A DNA stretch of 64,000 bases from Biformimicrobium ophioploci (GCF_030270605.1 NZ_BSYJ01000006.1:210389-274388), one strand, 5' to 3'; counted from the first letter of the stretch, positions 1 to 9,638 are shown. The notes: generated by a model not told the origin, from the letters alone. Numbers and translations are program-made.

Positions 1-448
1 GGTAAACATCGTTGGTGGACTGCGCCATATTGACGTGAATATTCGGGTGCAGGTGTTCGTAATCACCGCGCCGATACCCCAGGATTTCCAGCGCCCGGTT
101 TGCAATCACCTCATTGGCATTCATGTTGGTGGAGGTACCCGCACCGCCCTGGATCATATCCACCACAAAATGCTCGTGCAGCTCCCCCGCGATTACTTCA
201 TCGCAGGCCTGACAGATCGCATCGGCCTTGTCCGCATCCAGGTGACCGAGATCGCGGTTCGCGAGTGCGCAGGCCTTCTTGACCATCGCCAGCGCGGGCG
301 GCAGGTTGGGAAAGTGGCTGATGGGCACACCGGTGATATTGAAGTTCTCCAGTGCACGCAGGGTCTGGATGCCATAGTAGGCCTCTGCCGGGACTTCGCG
401 CTCGCCCAGCAGATCAGATTCGATTCGTACGTTCTCGGTTCGGTTCAT
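1..448 (-). CDS. aspA: Aspartate ammonia-lyase (aspartase), N-terminal part
   Basis: Deaminates L-aspartate to fumarate and ammonia in the cytoplasm. The reading frame runs off the left window edge, so only the first 149 codons are visible. The protein begins MNRTENVRIESDLLG and carries EVPAEAYYGIQTLRA and QGGAGTSTNMNANEV, which match the N-terminal domain of the aspartase/fumarase family. The REVPAEAYYG context is closer to aspartase than to fumarase C. The stretch ending HVNMAQSTNDV is the conserved substrate-loop region. The ATG at 448 lies in the leader of a minus-strand gene series (gntR and a DUF6122 gene upstream), after a 226-base gap that could hold its own promoter. Confidence is high for the family; the aspartase versus fumarase call rests on the N-terminus only. 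Confidence 0.88.
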   Translation of the reverse strand, partial: MNRTENVRIESDLLGEREVPAEAYYGIQTLRALENFNITGVPISHFPNLPPALAMVKKACALANRDLGHLDADKADAICQACDEVIAGELHEHFVVDMIQGGAGTSTNMNANEVIANRALEILGYRRGDYEHLHPNIHVNMAQSTNDVY

Positions 449-674
449 AGCGGGGGTCCGGTACCGCAGGTACACTCATAGGCTCCAGCGCCTGGGCGCG
501 GAAATACTCTGCAAGTGTAGCTGTTCATTATTATTGGGTTGCGCCGGCACGGGTTTGCGCTGCGCCTGATGTGGGCGGTATTTAAGCCGCTGGCGTGCGC
601 GAAGACAACGAATCAAATGCTTTTTTTCGCGCTGTTTAAGCGCTTTTATTTCGGTCTGGCCGGAATGCCCGGCG

Positions 675-983
675 CTAGATGAATTTCTGGCAGTCGCCCC
701 AGTCGAGAATCATGTGCACCAGCAGCCCAATGCCAAGGATCCGGGTTTTCGCAGGCAACAGCATCAGGCAGTAAACCGCAATGGCGGGCCATCGATGCAG
801 GGGGTGAAAACCGATACTGCAGCGGTCAGGGTCGAAGATGGGGGTTGCCAGCAAATGGTCGAGATCCACGAGCATGGTGGCAATCAATATGAGAAACGCG
901 CGAAGCCATTGCGGACGATAGAAAAACCAGGCAATTGCCAGCGGCACTGCAAAATGCAGCACCATGTGTACCGCAGAAGACAT
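675..983 (-). CDS. DUF6122-like small membrane protein
   Basis: Small membrane protein of 102 residues starting MSSAVHMVLHFAVPLA. Hydrophobic segments lie near residues 5-20, 24-40 and 65-95. Conserved polar positions include VDLDHLLATPIFDP, FHPLH and the C-terminal HMILDWGDC, a pattern I associate with DUF6122. The His and Asp residues could bind metal, but no function is known to me. The start at 983 is chosen because the GntR stop ends at 985, leaving one base between the genes (TGA-T-ATG), so translational coupling with the regulator is likely. A longer reading frame upstream is only overlap with gntR. Confidence 0.7.
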   Translation of the reverse strand: MSSAVHMVLHFAVPLAIAWFFYRPQWLRAFLILIATMLVDLDHLLATPIFDPDRCSIGFHPLHRWPAIAVYCLMLLPAKTRILGIGLLVHMILDWGDCQKFI

Positions 984-984
984 A

Positions 985-1674
985 TCAGCCGGAAAGCTCT
1001 TCGAGGGAGAGCGAGCCCAGCCCCTCGCGGATATCCTGCTCGATCGCGCGGCGCACTGCGATCTCATCCCTGTCGACGATAGCCTCGAGCAGGTCCTGGT
1101 GGCGATCCGGCATACGTTCCACACCGAATCGATTGAATACCAGGTGCTGCAGGGGCGCTGTCTGTAGCCACAGGCTCTCGATCAGCGCCAGCACCACCTG
1201 CGGCCTGCCCTGTTGATAGAGATAGAAGTGAAATTCCAGGTTGGATGTGACATAGGCCTCGGTGTCACCCTCGTCCAATGCACGGGTAACCCGGTCATCC
1301 AGTTCGCGCAGGGTTTGCAGCTCGCCTGCCCCCAGGTTCGGCAGCGCCATCGCCGCGGCCTGGCACTCGAGCGCAACCCGCGCATCACAGATCTCCGCCA
1401 GTTTTTCCTGGGTCATGCTGGGTACCGTCACCCGACGGGTGTCGCCCAGGGCAAGCGCCTGCTCCGAGATCAGCCGTCGTAAAGCCTCACGCACCGGCAT
1501 CGGGCTGCAATCCAGCTGCTCCGCCAGGCCGCGAATCGTCACCTGATTGCCCGGCAGGAAACGTCCGCGCAGGATCGCATTGCGCAGCTCGGTATAGACA
1601 CGCTCCTGTGTGGTCCTAGGCTCCCCCGCTTCACCTTCACCGGTACCGAGGAAGTTGCCCTGTGCCTGCGTCAT
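985..1674 (-). CDS. GntR/FadR-family transcriptional regulator
   Basis: DNA-binding regulator of 229 residues. The N-terminal winged helix (about residues 20-90) contains TQERVYTELRNAILRG and LAEQLDCSPMPVREALRRL, the signature of GntR proteins with an FCD ligand domain. The C-terminal all-helical domain (about 95-225) has the acidic and histidine positions expected of FCD effector binding (ARVALE, LEFHFYLY, HQDLLEAIVDRD). FCD members usually sense small carboxylic acids and repress nearby catabolic genes. Here the neighbours are a patatin-like lipase 26 bases upstream, a DUF6122 gene coupled downstream and aspA beyond that, so control of aspartate or other organic-acid use is a reasonable inference. 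ATG 1674 has AGGA seven bases upstream. Confidence 0.88.
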   Translation of the reverse strand: MTQAQGNFLGTGEGEAGEPRTTQERVYTELRNAILRGRFLPGNQVTIRGLAEQLDCSPMPVREALRRLISEQALALGDTRRVTVPSMTQEKLAEICDARVALECQAAAMALPNLGAGELQTLRELDDRVTRALDEGDTEAYVTSNLEFHFYLYQQGRPQVVLALIESLWLQTAPLQHLVFNRFGVERMPDRHQDLLEAIVDRDEIAVRRAIEQDIREGLGSLSLEELSG

Positions 1675-1700
1675 AATGCGTTCCTGCTAAACGGCCGCAA

Positions 1701-2801
1701 CTATACGGCCAGGTCCTGTGGCTTCTGCTCACCCGTCACTTCGACAACCCGACGCTCCAGGTCGCCGCTCTGCCAGGCCGTGTAGAACTCCTGCGCCATG
1801 CGCTCGCACTCGGCCACCACCCGATTCCAGCAGGCGATGCGCTCGGCCTCACCCATGCTGCGGAAATCGTTCCGATCCGGCACCTTGCCATTTGGCAGGC
1901 CCGCTACAAACGCCGGCGACGGAGCCACCAGTACAGTGCGGTCCATGGCAGAGCCGGATACCCAGCGGCCGCGCAGGCTCTTGTCGAACCATCCCGGCAC
2001 TATGTACGGGAAAAAGTGCGGGTAGAGAATCAGTCCCTCCGGGTGACTGAACCGGAGGTCAAAATGATAATCGGTCACCCCGCCGTCGCGATAGTTCCCG
2101 CGCGGGGCGCCTTCCGGCGTCTGGATACCGGACATAACCAGCGGAATGGAGCCGCTGGCAATGACAGAATCCTTGACCGCCCCCGGGGACAGGCGAACAT
2201 TGGTGGTATCCAGGTGCTCGAACTCGAAAGCCGCATTTTCACCGGTGTGGAAGACCACGCGATCCCAGAACGCTCCCAGGGTCTTGCGGGACACCACATT
2301 CGCGAGCGCCGATACCAGTAGCGACGGCCCCAGCAGCGCCGGCCGCTCGCTGGCCAGCAGGCCGCGACTGCGAACTGTCACAAAGTGGTTCTGCCAGACC
2401 GGGTTCCGGGTCAGGAATTCCGCCCCGTTCTGCCCCAGGATCGATGCCACCAGCTCGTCCCCCACCCGGGTAATCTCTTCCGGGGTCGGCTTGTCGGACG
2501 AATAGCGCTGGTGGATATAGCCGTGTTCGAGTTGTTCCAGGGCCTTGCGCGGATTTTCCAGCGCATAACACATATTCCGGAAACTGCCGATGGAGGAACC
2601 CAGCGCTGCAATGGGAGCCTGCCGACTCTTGAAGAACTCATCCATCAGCAACCGGTCCAGCTGGCTGATCACCAGCCACTTGGGACCGCCCGAAGCACCC
2701 ACCAATGTGGAAAAATGCTCCTGCCGGAAGCCTTCCTCACGGATCTTGCGGGCGGCTGTCGCCCCCGCGAGAATGACAAAGGATGATTGTTCAACTGCCA
2801 C
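1701..2801 (-). CDS. Patatin-like phospholipase family protein
   Basis: Serine acyl hydrolase of the patatin type, 366 residues. The oxyanion-loop motif GASGGPKW is at about 35-42. The nucleophile elbow GSSIG has Ser70. The catalytic Asp is D239 in DGG (YRDGGVTDYHF). No signal peptide is visible, so the protein is probably cytoplasmic or peripherally bound. The start is GTG at 2801 with a strong AGAGGGG ribosome site. That site begins right after the T-run of a terminator-like hairpin at 2817-2844, so expression probably depends on read-through or on a promoter hidden in the preceding gene. Substrate is unknown. Confidence 0.85.
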   Translation of the reverse strand: MAVEQSSFVILAGATAARKIREEGFRQEHFSTLVGASGGPKWLVISQLDRLLMDEFFKSRQAPIAALGSSIGSFRNMCYALENPRKALEQLEHGYIHQRYSSDKPTPEEITRVGDELVASILGQNGAEFLTRNPVWQNHFVTVRSRGLLASERPALLGPSLLVSALANVVSRKTLGAFWDRVVFHTGENAAFEFEHLDTTNVRLSPGAVKDSVIASGSIPLVMSGIQTPEGAPRGNYRDGGVTDYHFDLRFSHPEGLILYPHFFPYIVPGWFDKSLRGRWVSGSAMDRTVLVAPSPAFVAGLPNGKVPDRNDFRSMGEAERIACWNRVVAECERMAQEFYTAWQSGDLERRVVEVTGEQKPQDLAV

Positions 2802-2816
2802 GCGTACCCCCTCTGG

Positions 2817-2844
2817 AAAAAGCTCGGCCCCGCTAGGGGCCGAG
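2817..2844 (-). terminator. Rho-independent terminator after gloA
   Basis: On the minus strand CTCGGCCCC, loop TAGC and GGGGCCGAG form a perfect 9-bp stem followed by CTTTTT. It lies 74 bases after the gloA stop and only 16 bases before the start of the patatin-like gene, so it may act as an attenuator between the two. Confidence 0.75.
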
Positions 2845-2917
2845 ATCTGGCGTTATTCTAAAACGTGGCGGAAATTTTTTCATGGGAAGGTGGGCACCCG
2901 TCCGGACACCCCCGATT

Positions 2918-3358
2918 TCACCAGGATCCTGTATTTTCCATGCTTGCCCACGGCTCCTGCGGTGGCAGCTTGCCGCCTTCCTGGAGCAACTCAATGGAAA
3001 TACCGTCTGGCGAACGCACAAACGCCATATGCCCGTCACGTGGCGGGCGATTGATGGTCACTCCCGCATCCATCAGGCGCTGGCAGGTTTCGTAGATATT
3101 TGGTACCGCATAGGCGAGATGGCCAAAATTGCGCCCACCGGTGTATTCCTCCGGATCCCAGTTGTAGGTCAGTTCCAGCAGCGGCGCCTTGGACTCCGCT
3201 GCCGATCCGGCGTCGCCGGGCGCTGCCAGGAATATCAGACTGAAGCGGCCGGACTCGTAGTCTTTTCTCGAAACCTGAACCAGCCCCAGCTGCTCACAGT
3301 AGAATTTCAGTGACGCATCGAGATCCGCGACCCGCACCATGGTGTGTAAATATCTCAT
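2918..3358 (-). CDS. gloA: Lactoylglutathione lyase (glyoxalase I)
   Basis: Converts the methylglyoxal-glutathione hemithioacetal to S-lactoylglutathione. The protein has 146 residues, typical for bacterial GloA. The four metal ligands are in the usual order: His5 ([10 protein letters not shown]), Glu62 (LLELTYNW), His80 (NFGHLAY) and Glu123 (DGISIELL). The short sequence suggests the Ni/Co-type bacterial enzyme. Its ATG overlaps the stop of the upstream amidohydrolase by four bases (ATGA), so the two are translated from one message. A strong hairpin terminator follows the stop. Confidence 0.92.
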   Translation of the reverse strand: MRYLHTMVRVADLDASLKFYCEQLGLVQVSRKDYESGRFSLIFLAAPGDAGSAAESKAPLLELTYNWDPEEYTGGRNFGHLAYAVPNIYETCQRLMDAGVTINRPPRDGHMAFVRSPDGISIELLQEGGKLPPQEPWASMENTGSW

Positions 3359-4704
3359 TGGCCCTGCTCCTCACCTTCATCCTCAAGCGTCCCCGCTGAC
3401 GCCGAAGTCTCGCCCTGAGGTTGCTTGTAGACAATTCCCGCCTTCATGACGAAGGGGACCGACTGCATCAGTGTAATGTCCTCAAGCGGATTACCCTTCA
3501 CCGCCACTATGTCCGCATGTTTGCCACTGGCAATGGAACCCAGCTCGTCCTCCACACGCAGCAGCTGCGCGGCATTCAGCGTTGCCGCCTGCAGCGCCTC
3601 CGCCGCTGGCATGCCGCCGTCCACCATCAACACAAATTCACGCGCATTGCCCCCATGGGCTGACACACCCGAGTCGGTCCCAAATGCAATGCGAACCCCG
3701 CGCCGGTATGCCTCGCTGAACGTTTCCTGCATCAGCGGGCCGATTTCAGCTGCCTTGACCCGCACCATGTCCGGGAAAAAGCCATCGACCCGGGCCTTTT
3801 CCGTCACCCACTCACCGGCCATCAGTGTCGGCACCATCCAGGTACCGTTGCGACGCATCAGGCTCATGACCTCTGCATCCATGTAGGTGCCGTGCTCTAT
3901 CGAGTCCACGCCGGCATTGACCGCACGCTTCATGCCTTCCTTGCCGTGCGCGTGCACAGCGACACTGAAGCCGTAGTCTTTCGCGGTCTGTACGATCGCC
4001 TCGAGCTCGTCCTGCATGAACTGGGGATTCTGGCCGCTTTTGGCCATACTCAGCACACCGCCGGTTGCGGTGATCTTGATCAGGTCGGCACCATCCTTGT
4101 AGCGCTGCCGGACAGCCTCACGTGCCGCAGCAACCCCGTTCACCACACCCTCGCCCGGCACCGGGTTGCCCATGAGGTCTGCGCGGAAGCCGTTGGTGGG
4201 ATCAGCATGGCCGCCTGTCGTCGCGATGGATTTTGCGGCAGTAAAAACGCGCGGCCCGTCAATAGCGCCGGCATTGATGGCCTTGCGCAGGCTCACAGTC
4301 GCGTTGTACATATCCCCGAGGTCCCGAACCGTCGTGAATCCCGCCATCAGGGTTTTCTCCGCATTGACCACACCACGCAGGGTGTAGTCCGGTGCGTTGA
4401 GGATAAAGCGATCCATGTATGAACGTGCGCTGTGCTCGCTGAGCAAGTGCGTGTGCATATCCATCAGGCCCGGTAAAACGGTATAGCCCCGCAAGTCTAT
4501 GACCGACGCACCCTCGCGCTGCTGGTAACCCGGCTCTACCGAGTCGATGTGGCCATCCACCACATGAATCGTCTGTTCGGCGAGCAGGGTTGCCTTCTCA
4601 CTGTCAAAGAGTTTTCCGGCATGTATCGCGTAGCTCTCGCCAAAGACCGCTGCGCTCGCGACCACTCCCAGCGCCGCCACGGTTAACCTCGCTATCCACC
4701 CCAT
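3355..4704 (-). CDS. Exported metal-dependent amidohydrolase
   Basis: Amidohydrolase-superfamily enzyme of 449 residues with an N-terminal signal peptide ([22 protein letters not shown]), so probably periplasmic. Metal-site motifs appear in order: MDMHTHL near residue 82, a lysine in LIKITATGG near 210, HAHG near 250, SIEHGTYMD near 270 and FGTDSG near 345. This arrangement is that of the imidazolonepropionase-like group, many of which are Xaa-Pro or other dipeptidases or arylamidases. The exact substrate cannot be read from sequence. It overlaps gloA by four bases. Confidence 0.85.
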   Translation of the reverse strand: MGWIARLTVAALGVVASAAVFGESYAIHAGKLFDSEKATLLAEQTIHVVDGHIDSVEPGYQQREGASVIDLRGYTVLPGLMDMHTHLLSEHSARSYMDRFILNAPDYTLRGVVNAEKTLMAGFTTVRDLGDMYNATVSLRKAINAGAIDGPRVFTAAKSIATTGGHADPTNGFRADLMGNPVPGEGVVNGVAAAREAVRQRYKDGADLIKITATGGVLSMAKSGQNPQFMQDELEAIVQTAKDYGFSVAVHAHGKEGMKRAVNAGVDSIEHGTYMDAEVMSLMRRNGTWMVPTLMAGEWVTEKARVDGFFPDMVRVKAAEIGPLMQETFSEAYRRGVRIAFGTDSGVSAHGGNAREFVLMVDGGMPAAEALQAATLNAAQLLRVEDELGSIASGKHADIVAVKGNPLEDITLMQSVPFVMKAGIVYKQPQGETSASAGTLEDEGEEQGQ

Positions 4705-4883
4705 TGCATTTGACTCCCGCTTGCCTGCGTTTCTTGTGTGTAATTATCAAGGTGCTGGCAACCCTATCACGGCCCCTCTGGCCCCGCAATTTCGCCCACA
4801 CAAGTACCGTAATTGAACAGGACTGGCACCGCGCAGCAATGCGGTGATACTGTTGTGCTGTACTCGAAACAAGGACAGCCACC

Positions 4884-5498
4884 ATGAAAATAATTGAGAC
4901 CGCCCCCGCCCCGAATTGCCGCAGGGTGCGCATTTACCTCGCAGAGAAAGGAATCGACGATATCGAGTTTGAGCAGATCGATATCATGGGTGGCGCTAAC
5001 CTGGAAGGTGAATACAGGGAGAAGAGCTTTACCGGCAAGGTCCCGCTGCTACAACTCGACGACGGCACCTGCATCTCGGAGTCTGTGGCCATCAAACGTT
5101 ACTTCGAGGCGCTGCACCCGGAGCCGCCACTATTTGGCCGCAATCCCCGCGAGATCGCCCTGGTGGAAATGTGGGACCGGATTGCCGATTACAACATGAT
5201 GCTGCCGGTTGGCATGTGCTTTCAGCACACCACAGGTGTCTTCAAGGATCGTATGACCCCGTTCCCAGAGTTCGGCGCGAATTGCGGTGAGCAGGTACAG
5301 AAATTCTTCACCAGGCTGGATGCGCACCTGGAACACAACGAGTTCCTGGCCGGTGACTATTTCTCGGTTGCAGACATATCCATGTTCTGCCCAATGGACT
5401 TTGCCAAGGTCGTCAAGATCCGTCCGGACAAGGCCGCACACCCGCACCTTATGCGCTGGTACGACACATTAAAGCAGCGCCCGGCTTTCTCGGCCTGA
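4884..5498 (+). CDS. Glutathione S-transferase family protein
   Basis: Cytosolic GST of 204 residues. The N-terminal thioredoxin-fold half (about 1-80) contains SPN-like APAPNCRRVRIYL, the cis-proline motif GKVPLLQLDDG near residues 52-62 and ESVAIKRYFE (glutathione gamma-glutamyl site). The C-terminal helical half contains FLAGDYFSVADISMF, the conserved N-capping box motif of GSTs. A ribosome site AAGGA lies upstream of ATG 4884. The gene stands alone, divergent from the amidohydrolase and convergent with the M16 peptidase. Substrate unknown. Confidence 0.87.
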   Translation: MKIIETAPAPNCRRVRIYLAEKGIDDIEFEQIDIMGGANLEGEYREKSFTGKVPLLQLDDGTCISESVAIKRYFEALHPEPPLFGRNPREIALVEMWDRIADYNMMLPVGMCFQHTTGVFKDRMTPFPEFGANCGEQVQKFFTRLDAHLEHNEFLAGDYFSVADISMFCPMDFAKVVKIRPDKAAHPHLMRWYDTLKQRPAFSA

Positions 5499-5518
5499 CT
5501 ACCGCTTCGATCCCCACA

Positions 5519-8347
5519 CTAAGGCAGGCGCTCGAGCAGGCGAACCTCTCCCAGTTCGAGCGCCTCGATATCCTCATGCACTTTTTCCAAGTCGCCGACC
5601 ACCACCCAGACGAAACGATCCGGAGCAAGATACTTGCCCGCGGCGGAACGCCCTGCCTCGAGTGTCAGTTCCGCAAGACGCTCCGGATACTTGGCGATAT
5701 AGTCCGCCGGCAACCCGTGCCGCAGCTGCCACGCAATACTGGACAACAACTGGCCCTTGGTCTGGAAGCGCGCGCTCTGCTTGAGGGTCTCATCACTGAC
5801 AAAATCCTGTAGCTCTTCCTCCTCCAGCGGGCGCTCGCCAACAAACTCGCTGATTTCCTTGTGTATTTCCCGCATTGCCGCCGCAGTCTTGTCTGTCTGC
5901 ACCGGTGCGAACAGCAGGTACGGCCGCTGATTCGCAGTATCGAGTGTTACCGCGCTCACACCATAAGACCAGTGCTTGTCCTCTCGCAGATTGAGGTTCA
6001 GGCGCGAGGTAAACTTGCCGCCGAGCGCAGTTTCCATTGCTTCGTAGGCCTCGGCATCTTCGAGGGCGCGAGGCGGCATCACCAACCCGGCCAGAATGAA
6101 ACTCTGCTGTGCGCCGGGCTTGTCCATCAGGTAGATCGTGGTTTTGTCGGGGCGCCTGACCTCTGCTACCGCCGCCGTATCGCCAGCCCCCGCCGGCGCT
6201 TTCCAACCGCCGAGGTGTTTTTCCAGTAACGGCTGCAGATCCTCACGGGTGATATCCCCCACCACTACCAGGCGCGCATTGTCCGGTCGCACATGCGCCT
6301 TATGAAAGCGCGCGATATCTTCAGTGGTGATGGCGCTGACACCCGCTACTGTACCGGAACCGGTAAGCGGCGCACTGTAGGGGTGGCCCTCACCGAACAA
6401 CAATGGCGGCAGCGCGCGCAGGGCCAGGCCGCGTGGCTGCGCCTGTTCCTGGGCAATCTTGTCCAGCCAGTTTGAGCGCAGGCGCTCGAGGTCTTTCTCA
6501 TCGAAACGCGGACGCAGGATCACATCGGCAAACAGCGCCACGGAATCATCCAGTAAGTTGGTCAATGCCGTCATGGACAGGGTGTTGTAATCCAGCGCAC
6601 TACCCGCCCCGATTGCCGCGCCGAGTTCCTCTTCCCGGTTACTGAATGCCAGGCTGTCATAGTCGCCTGCACCTTCCGATTGCATCGCCGCAACCATGGA
6701 GGCCAGCCCCGGCTTGTCTCCATCGGTCGCGCCACCTCCGGGAAACTGCATCTGCATAAATACCGCCGGAGTATCATGGCGCTCGACCAGCACCACCTGC
6801 AGCCCGTTATCGAGGGCAAACGGATTCTGCTGCGGCAGCTCCAGATGCACCTCTTTATCCACCTCAGGCACACTACTGCGATCCGCGCCCTTGTCCGCCG
6901 CCTTGAACTCGCCCCTGGGGCTCACGTGCAAGGTGTAGCTGTCCGCCGGCAGCCACTTGCGCACTACCCGATTGACATCTTCCGGCGTAATGGCCGCGTA
7001 CTGTTCGATACTGTCCAGCAATATGCCGGGATCACCATAAAAAAACTCCGAACGCGCCAGCAGGTCGGACTTGCCGCCGAAGCCGCCCACTTTTTCCAGG
7101 CCCTTGACCAATTCGGAGAATTCACCCTGCTTGATCCGCCGCAGCTCCGCTGCAGACGCTCCTTCCGCGCGGAACTGCGCCATCAGCCTATCTACTTGCG
7201 CCTCAACCAGAGCGGGCTCCACCCCGGGTTTTACATCGATCATCACAATGAATTGGCCGGCCAGCTGGCGACCGAAATAAAAAGCACTGACACCCGTCGC
7301 CAGGCGCTTCTCAAAAACCAGCTCGCGATAGAGCAGCGAGTTTTTGCGATTACCGAGCAGCGGCGCCAGGATATCCAGCACATGCTCATCCGCACTTCCG
7401 ATCGCGGGTGTATTCCAGACCTTGTAGATCCGGGTTTGCGGAACTTCGTCGAAAATCTGCTCGTGCTTTGCCACTGTCTGCGGTAATTCCCAGCGCTTCA
7501 GCACTGGCGGTACAGACGGGCTCGGGATATCGCCGAAATAGTACTGTGCCTTTTCCATCGCCTTCTCGGCAGTGATATCCCCGGCGAAGACAAGAATCGC
7601 ATTGGCCGGTGCGTAGTACTCCTTGAACCACTGCTTGACGTCCTCGAGGCTGGCGTTGTCGAGATCCTCCATGGAACCGATCACCGGCCATGAATACGGA
7701 TGTTGCGGCGGAAAAGTGGCGCGGGCGATGCTTTCCCATGCCTTGCCGTAGGGTCGATTCTCACCCTGGCGCTTTTCGTTCTTGACCACGCCACGCTGCT
7801 CATCCAGCTTTTCCTGGCTGATGGCGCCGGCAAAGTGCCCCATCCGGTCAGACTCCATCCACAGCGCCATGTCCAGCGCCCCCACCGGCACCGTCTCGAA
7901 ATAATTGGTGCGGTCGTTGTTGGTCGTGCCATTCATACCGGTGGCGCCAGCGCGCTGGAAGGGCTCGAAATATTCTCCGGGATAGTTTTCTGAACCGTTG
8001 AACATCAGGTGCTCAAAAAGGTGGGCGAAGCCGGTTTTGCCGGGCGTTTCATCCTTGGACCCGACCCGGTACCAGATATTGATTGCCACAACAGGCGCCT
8101 TGTGGTCCTCATGCACGATTACGGTGAGGCCATTGTCCAGCTGCGACTTGTAAAAGGGGATTTCGATATCCGGTGGCGGCACGAACGCCGGGTTGTCGCG
8201 GGCTTCAACCGGGGGTTTTTCGCTACGTACAGGCTCGGCAGCTGGCTCCGTCTCTACAGCCCTGTCAGTACAAGCGACGAGAAAACTAACGACCAGAAAC
8301 AGTAAGGGAGAAAATTTCAGTGCTTTTACAGTGCTGCGTTCGGGCAC
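5519..8347 (-). CDS. M16-family (insulinase/pitrilysin-type) zinc peptidase lipoprotein
   Basis: Large protein of 942 residues made of two tandem M16 units. The first unit has the inverted zinc motif HLFEH (GKTGFAHLFEHLMFNGS, about residues 105-120) and a downstream Glu in NEKRQGENRPYG. The second unit (from about residue 500) lacks HxxEH, as expected for the non-catalytic half. The N-terminus ends in the lipobox-like FLVAC, so the protein is probably a lipoprotein in the cell envelope. It likely degrades peptides in the periplasm. The start is GTG 8347, supported by AGGAA about nine bases upstream. REP-like palindromes lie just upstream. Confidence 0.9.
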   Translation of the reverse strand: MPERSTVKALKFSPLLFLVVSFLVACTDRAVETEPAAEPVRSEKPPVEARDNPAFVPPPDIEIPFYKSQLDNGLTVIVHEDHKAPVVAINIWYRVGSKDETPGKTGFAHLFEHLMFNGSENYPGEYFEPFQRAGATGMNGTTNNDRTNYFETVPVGALDMALWMESDRMGHFAGAISQEKLDEQRGVVKNEKRQGENRPYGKAWESIARATFPPQHPYSWPVIGSMEDLDNASLEDVKQWFKEYYAPANAILVFAGDITAEKAMEKAQYYFGDIPSPSVPPVLKRWELPQTVAKHEQIFDEVPQTRIYKVWNTPAIGSADEHVLDILAPLLGNRKNSLLYRELVFEKRLATGVSAFYFGRQLAGQFIVMIDVKPGVEPALVEAQVDRLMAQFRAEGASAAELRRIKQGEFSELVKGLEKVGGFGGKSDLLARSEFFYGDPGILLDSIEQYAAITPEDVNRVVRKWLPADSYTLHVSPRGEFKAADKGADRSSVPEVDKEVHLELPQQNPFALDNGLQVVLVERHDTPAVFMQMQFPGGGATDGDKPGLASMVAAMQSEGAGDYDSLAFSNREEELGAAIGAGSALDYNTLSMTALTNLLDDSVALFADVILRPRFDEKDLERLRSNWLDKIAQEQAQPRGLALRALPPLLFGEGHPYSAPLTGSGTVAGVSAITTEDIARFHKAHVRPDNARLVVVGDITREDLQPLLEKHLGGWKAPAGAGDTAAVAEVRRPDKTTIYLMDKPGAQQSFILAGLVMPPRALEDAEAYEAMETALGGKFTSRLNLNLREDKHWSYGVSAVTLDTANQRPYLLFAPVQTDKTAAAMREIHKEISEFVGERPLEEEELQDFVSDETLKQSARFQTKGQLLSSIAWQLRHGLPADYIAKYPERLAELTLEAGRSAAGKYLAPDRFVWVVVGDLEKVHEDIEALELGEVRLLERLP

Positions 8348-8378
8348 GATTGGTATTCCTGTTTATTCTCGGGTGATG

Positions 8379-8410
8379 AATGGGGTCAGAGCCAAGGCTC
8401 TGACCCCATT
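8379..8410. repeat. REP-like palindrome, copy 1
   Basis: AATGGGGTCAGAGCC, then AA, then GGCTCTGACCCCATT: a perfect 15-bp inverted repeat with a two-base centre. The core GGGGTCAGAGC resembles palindromes that accompany REP-associated tyrosine transposases in gammaproteobacteria. Confidence 0.8.
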
Positions 8411-8430
8411 TGTTCAGGAGTATAACTAAC

Positions 8431-8502
8431 GGGGTCAGAGCATTCGCTCTGACCCCATCAATCTTCGCTCCGACCCCGTCAATCTGCCCCCATTTATTCC
8501 CC
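8431..8502. repeat. REP-like palindrome, copy 2 with decayed half-copy
   Basis: GGGGTCAGAGC, ATTC, GCTCTGACCCC (8431-8456) is a second copy of the same palindrome. It is followed by a degenerate half unit GCTCCGACCCCGTC (8467-8480) and by CCCCCATTTATTCCCC (8487-8502), which recurs near 13534. Confidence 0.75.
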
Positions 8503-8504
8503 GC

Positions 8505-8542
8505 AAAAAAAAAGCGCGCCTGCATAGCAAGGCGCGCTTTTA
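8505..8542 (-). terminator. Terminator of the leucine-type dehydrogenase gene
   Basis: On the minus strand AAAGCGCGCC, a ten-base loop and GGCGCGCTTT form a perfect 10-bp stem followed by a run of T residues. It lies just after the dehydrogenase stop at 8565. Confidence 0.9.
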
Positions 8543-8564
8543 AGGTTCGGAAAACGGCAGGTGC

Positions 8565-9638
8565 TTACGCAGCCTGGTCCACATCCCCATTGGTCGGGCG
8601 CTTGCCGAAACGCTCTTCGGCAATCACATCCGCAACGGAAGACGTGGTCTTGCCGGTTGCGTCAGCGCGCTCGAATACTTCCGCCAGGGTCGCACCGATA
8701 GACTCAATGTGCGCCTGAACCTTCGCATCGTCCTGGATACCCTTGTGCTGGTAGAACACGTCGATAATACCGCCGGCATTGATCACGTAATCCGGGGTAT
8801 AGAGGATGCCCTTGTCCCGCAGGATCTCGGCGTGACGCTCTTCCGCCAGCTGGTTGTTGGCCGCACCAGCGATGATGGCGACCTTCAGGCGATCAATTGT
8901 CTTGTCGTTGATAATCGCACCCAGTGCACACGGGGCAAAGATGTCCACGCCGAGGTCAAAGATTTCTTCTGCAGTGACAGCAGTCGCGTCCAGCTCCTGC
9001 ACGGCGCGGGAAACATTGTCGGCAAAGATATCGGTTACAAACAGCTCGGCACCGGCGTCTTTTAGCAGCTTCGCCAGGCGGAAGCCAACGTTGCCCACAC
9101 CCTGGATGGCAACCTTGCGGCCGGTCAGGTCCTCGCTGCCCCAGCGGTGCTTGGCCGCAGCCTTGATGCCAACGAAAACACCGTAGGCAGTAGACGGAGA
9201 CGGATCACCACCGTGCTCGGCACCCTCAACAACACCGGATACAAACTTGGTGCGCTCGCCGATCACTTCCATATCAGCCACGCTGGTACCGGAATCTTCT
9301 GCGGTGATGTAGCGGCCACCGAGGGAATTGATGAACTCACCCATGGAGCGCAGCAGCTCCGGGCTCTTGTCCTTGCGTGGGTCACCGATAATCACAGCCT
9401 TGCCACCGCCCAGCTCCAGGCCGGCCATGGCGGATTTATAGGTCATGCCGCGGCTCAGGCGCAGCACATCGTACAGAGCTTCTTCGTCACTCGCGTAAGT
9501 CCACATGCGGCAGCCGCCCAGCGCCGGGCCGAGATTGGTATTGTGAACGGCGATGATGGCCTTAAGACCGGAATTGGCATCCTGATAGAATGCGACCTGC
9601 TCGTGCATATCGTAAGCAGGGTGAGAAAAAATGCTCAT
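8565..9638 (-). CDS. Glu/Leu/Phe/Val dehydrogenase, leucine dehydrogenase type
   Basis: NAD-dependent oxidative deamination of branched-chain amino acids is the likely reaction. The protein has 357 residues, close to leucine dehydrogenase length. Visible motifs are [10 protein letters not shown] near residue 40, the catalytic-lysine segment [13 protein letters not shown] near 75-90, the conserved Asp in [11 protein letters not shown], and the Rossmann loop [15 protein letters not shown] near 180. The ATG at 9638 is chosen because it has AGGAAC upstream and gives the family N-terminus [15 protein letters not shown]; a longer reading frame upstream is not conserved-looking. The gene is monocistronic with a strong terminator. 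Confidence 0.9.
   Translation of the reverse strand: MSIFSHPAYDMHEQVAFYQDANSGLKAIIAVHNTNLGPALGGCRMWTYASDEEALYDVLRLSRGMTYKSAMAGLELGGGKAVIIGDPRKDKSPELLRSMGEFINSLGGRYITAEDSGTSVADMEVIGERTKFVSGVVEGAEHGGDPSPSTAYGVFVGIKAAAKHRWGSEDLTGRKVAIQGVGNVGFRLAKLLKDAGAELFVTDIFADNVSRAVQELDATAVTAEEIFDLGVDIFAPCALGAIINDKTIDRLKVAIIAGAANNQLAEERHAEILRDKGILYTPDYVINAGGIIDVFYQHKGIQDDAKVQAHIESIGATLAEVFERADATGKTTSSVADVIAEERFGKRPTNGDVDQAA

Noticed and set aside
601..674. Terminator between the DUF6122 gene and aspA
   Set aside because: GCGCT/AGCGC is only a 5-bp stem, and its T-run is on the plus strand, where no gene ends.
6680..7486. Plus-strand frame opposite the M16 peptidase
   Set aside because: Antisense shadow with no motif or start context.
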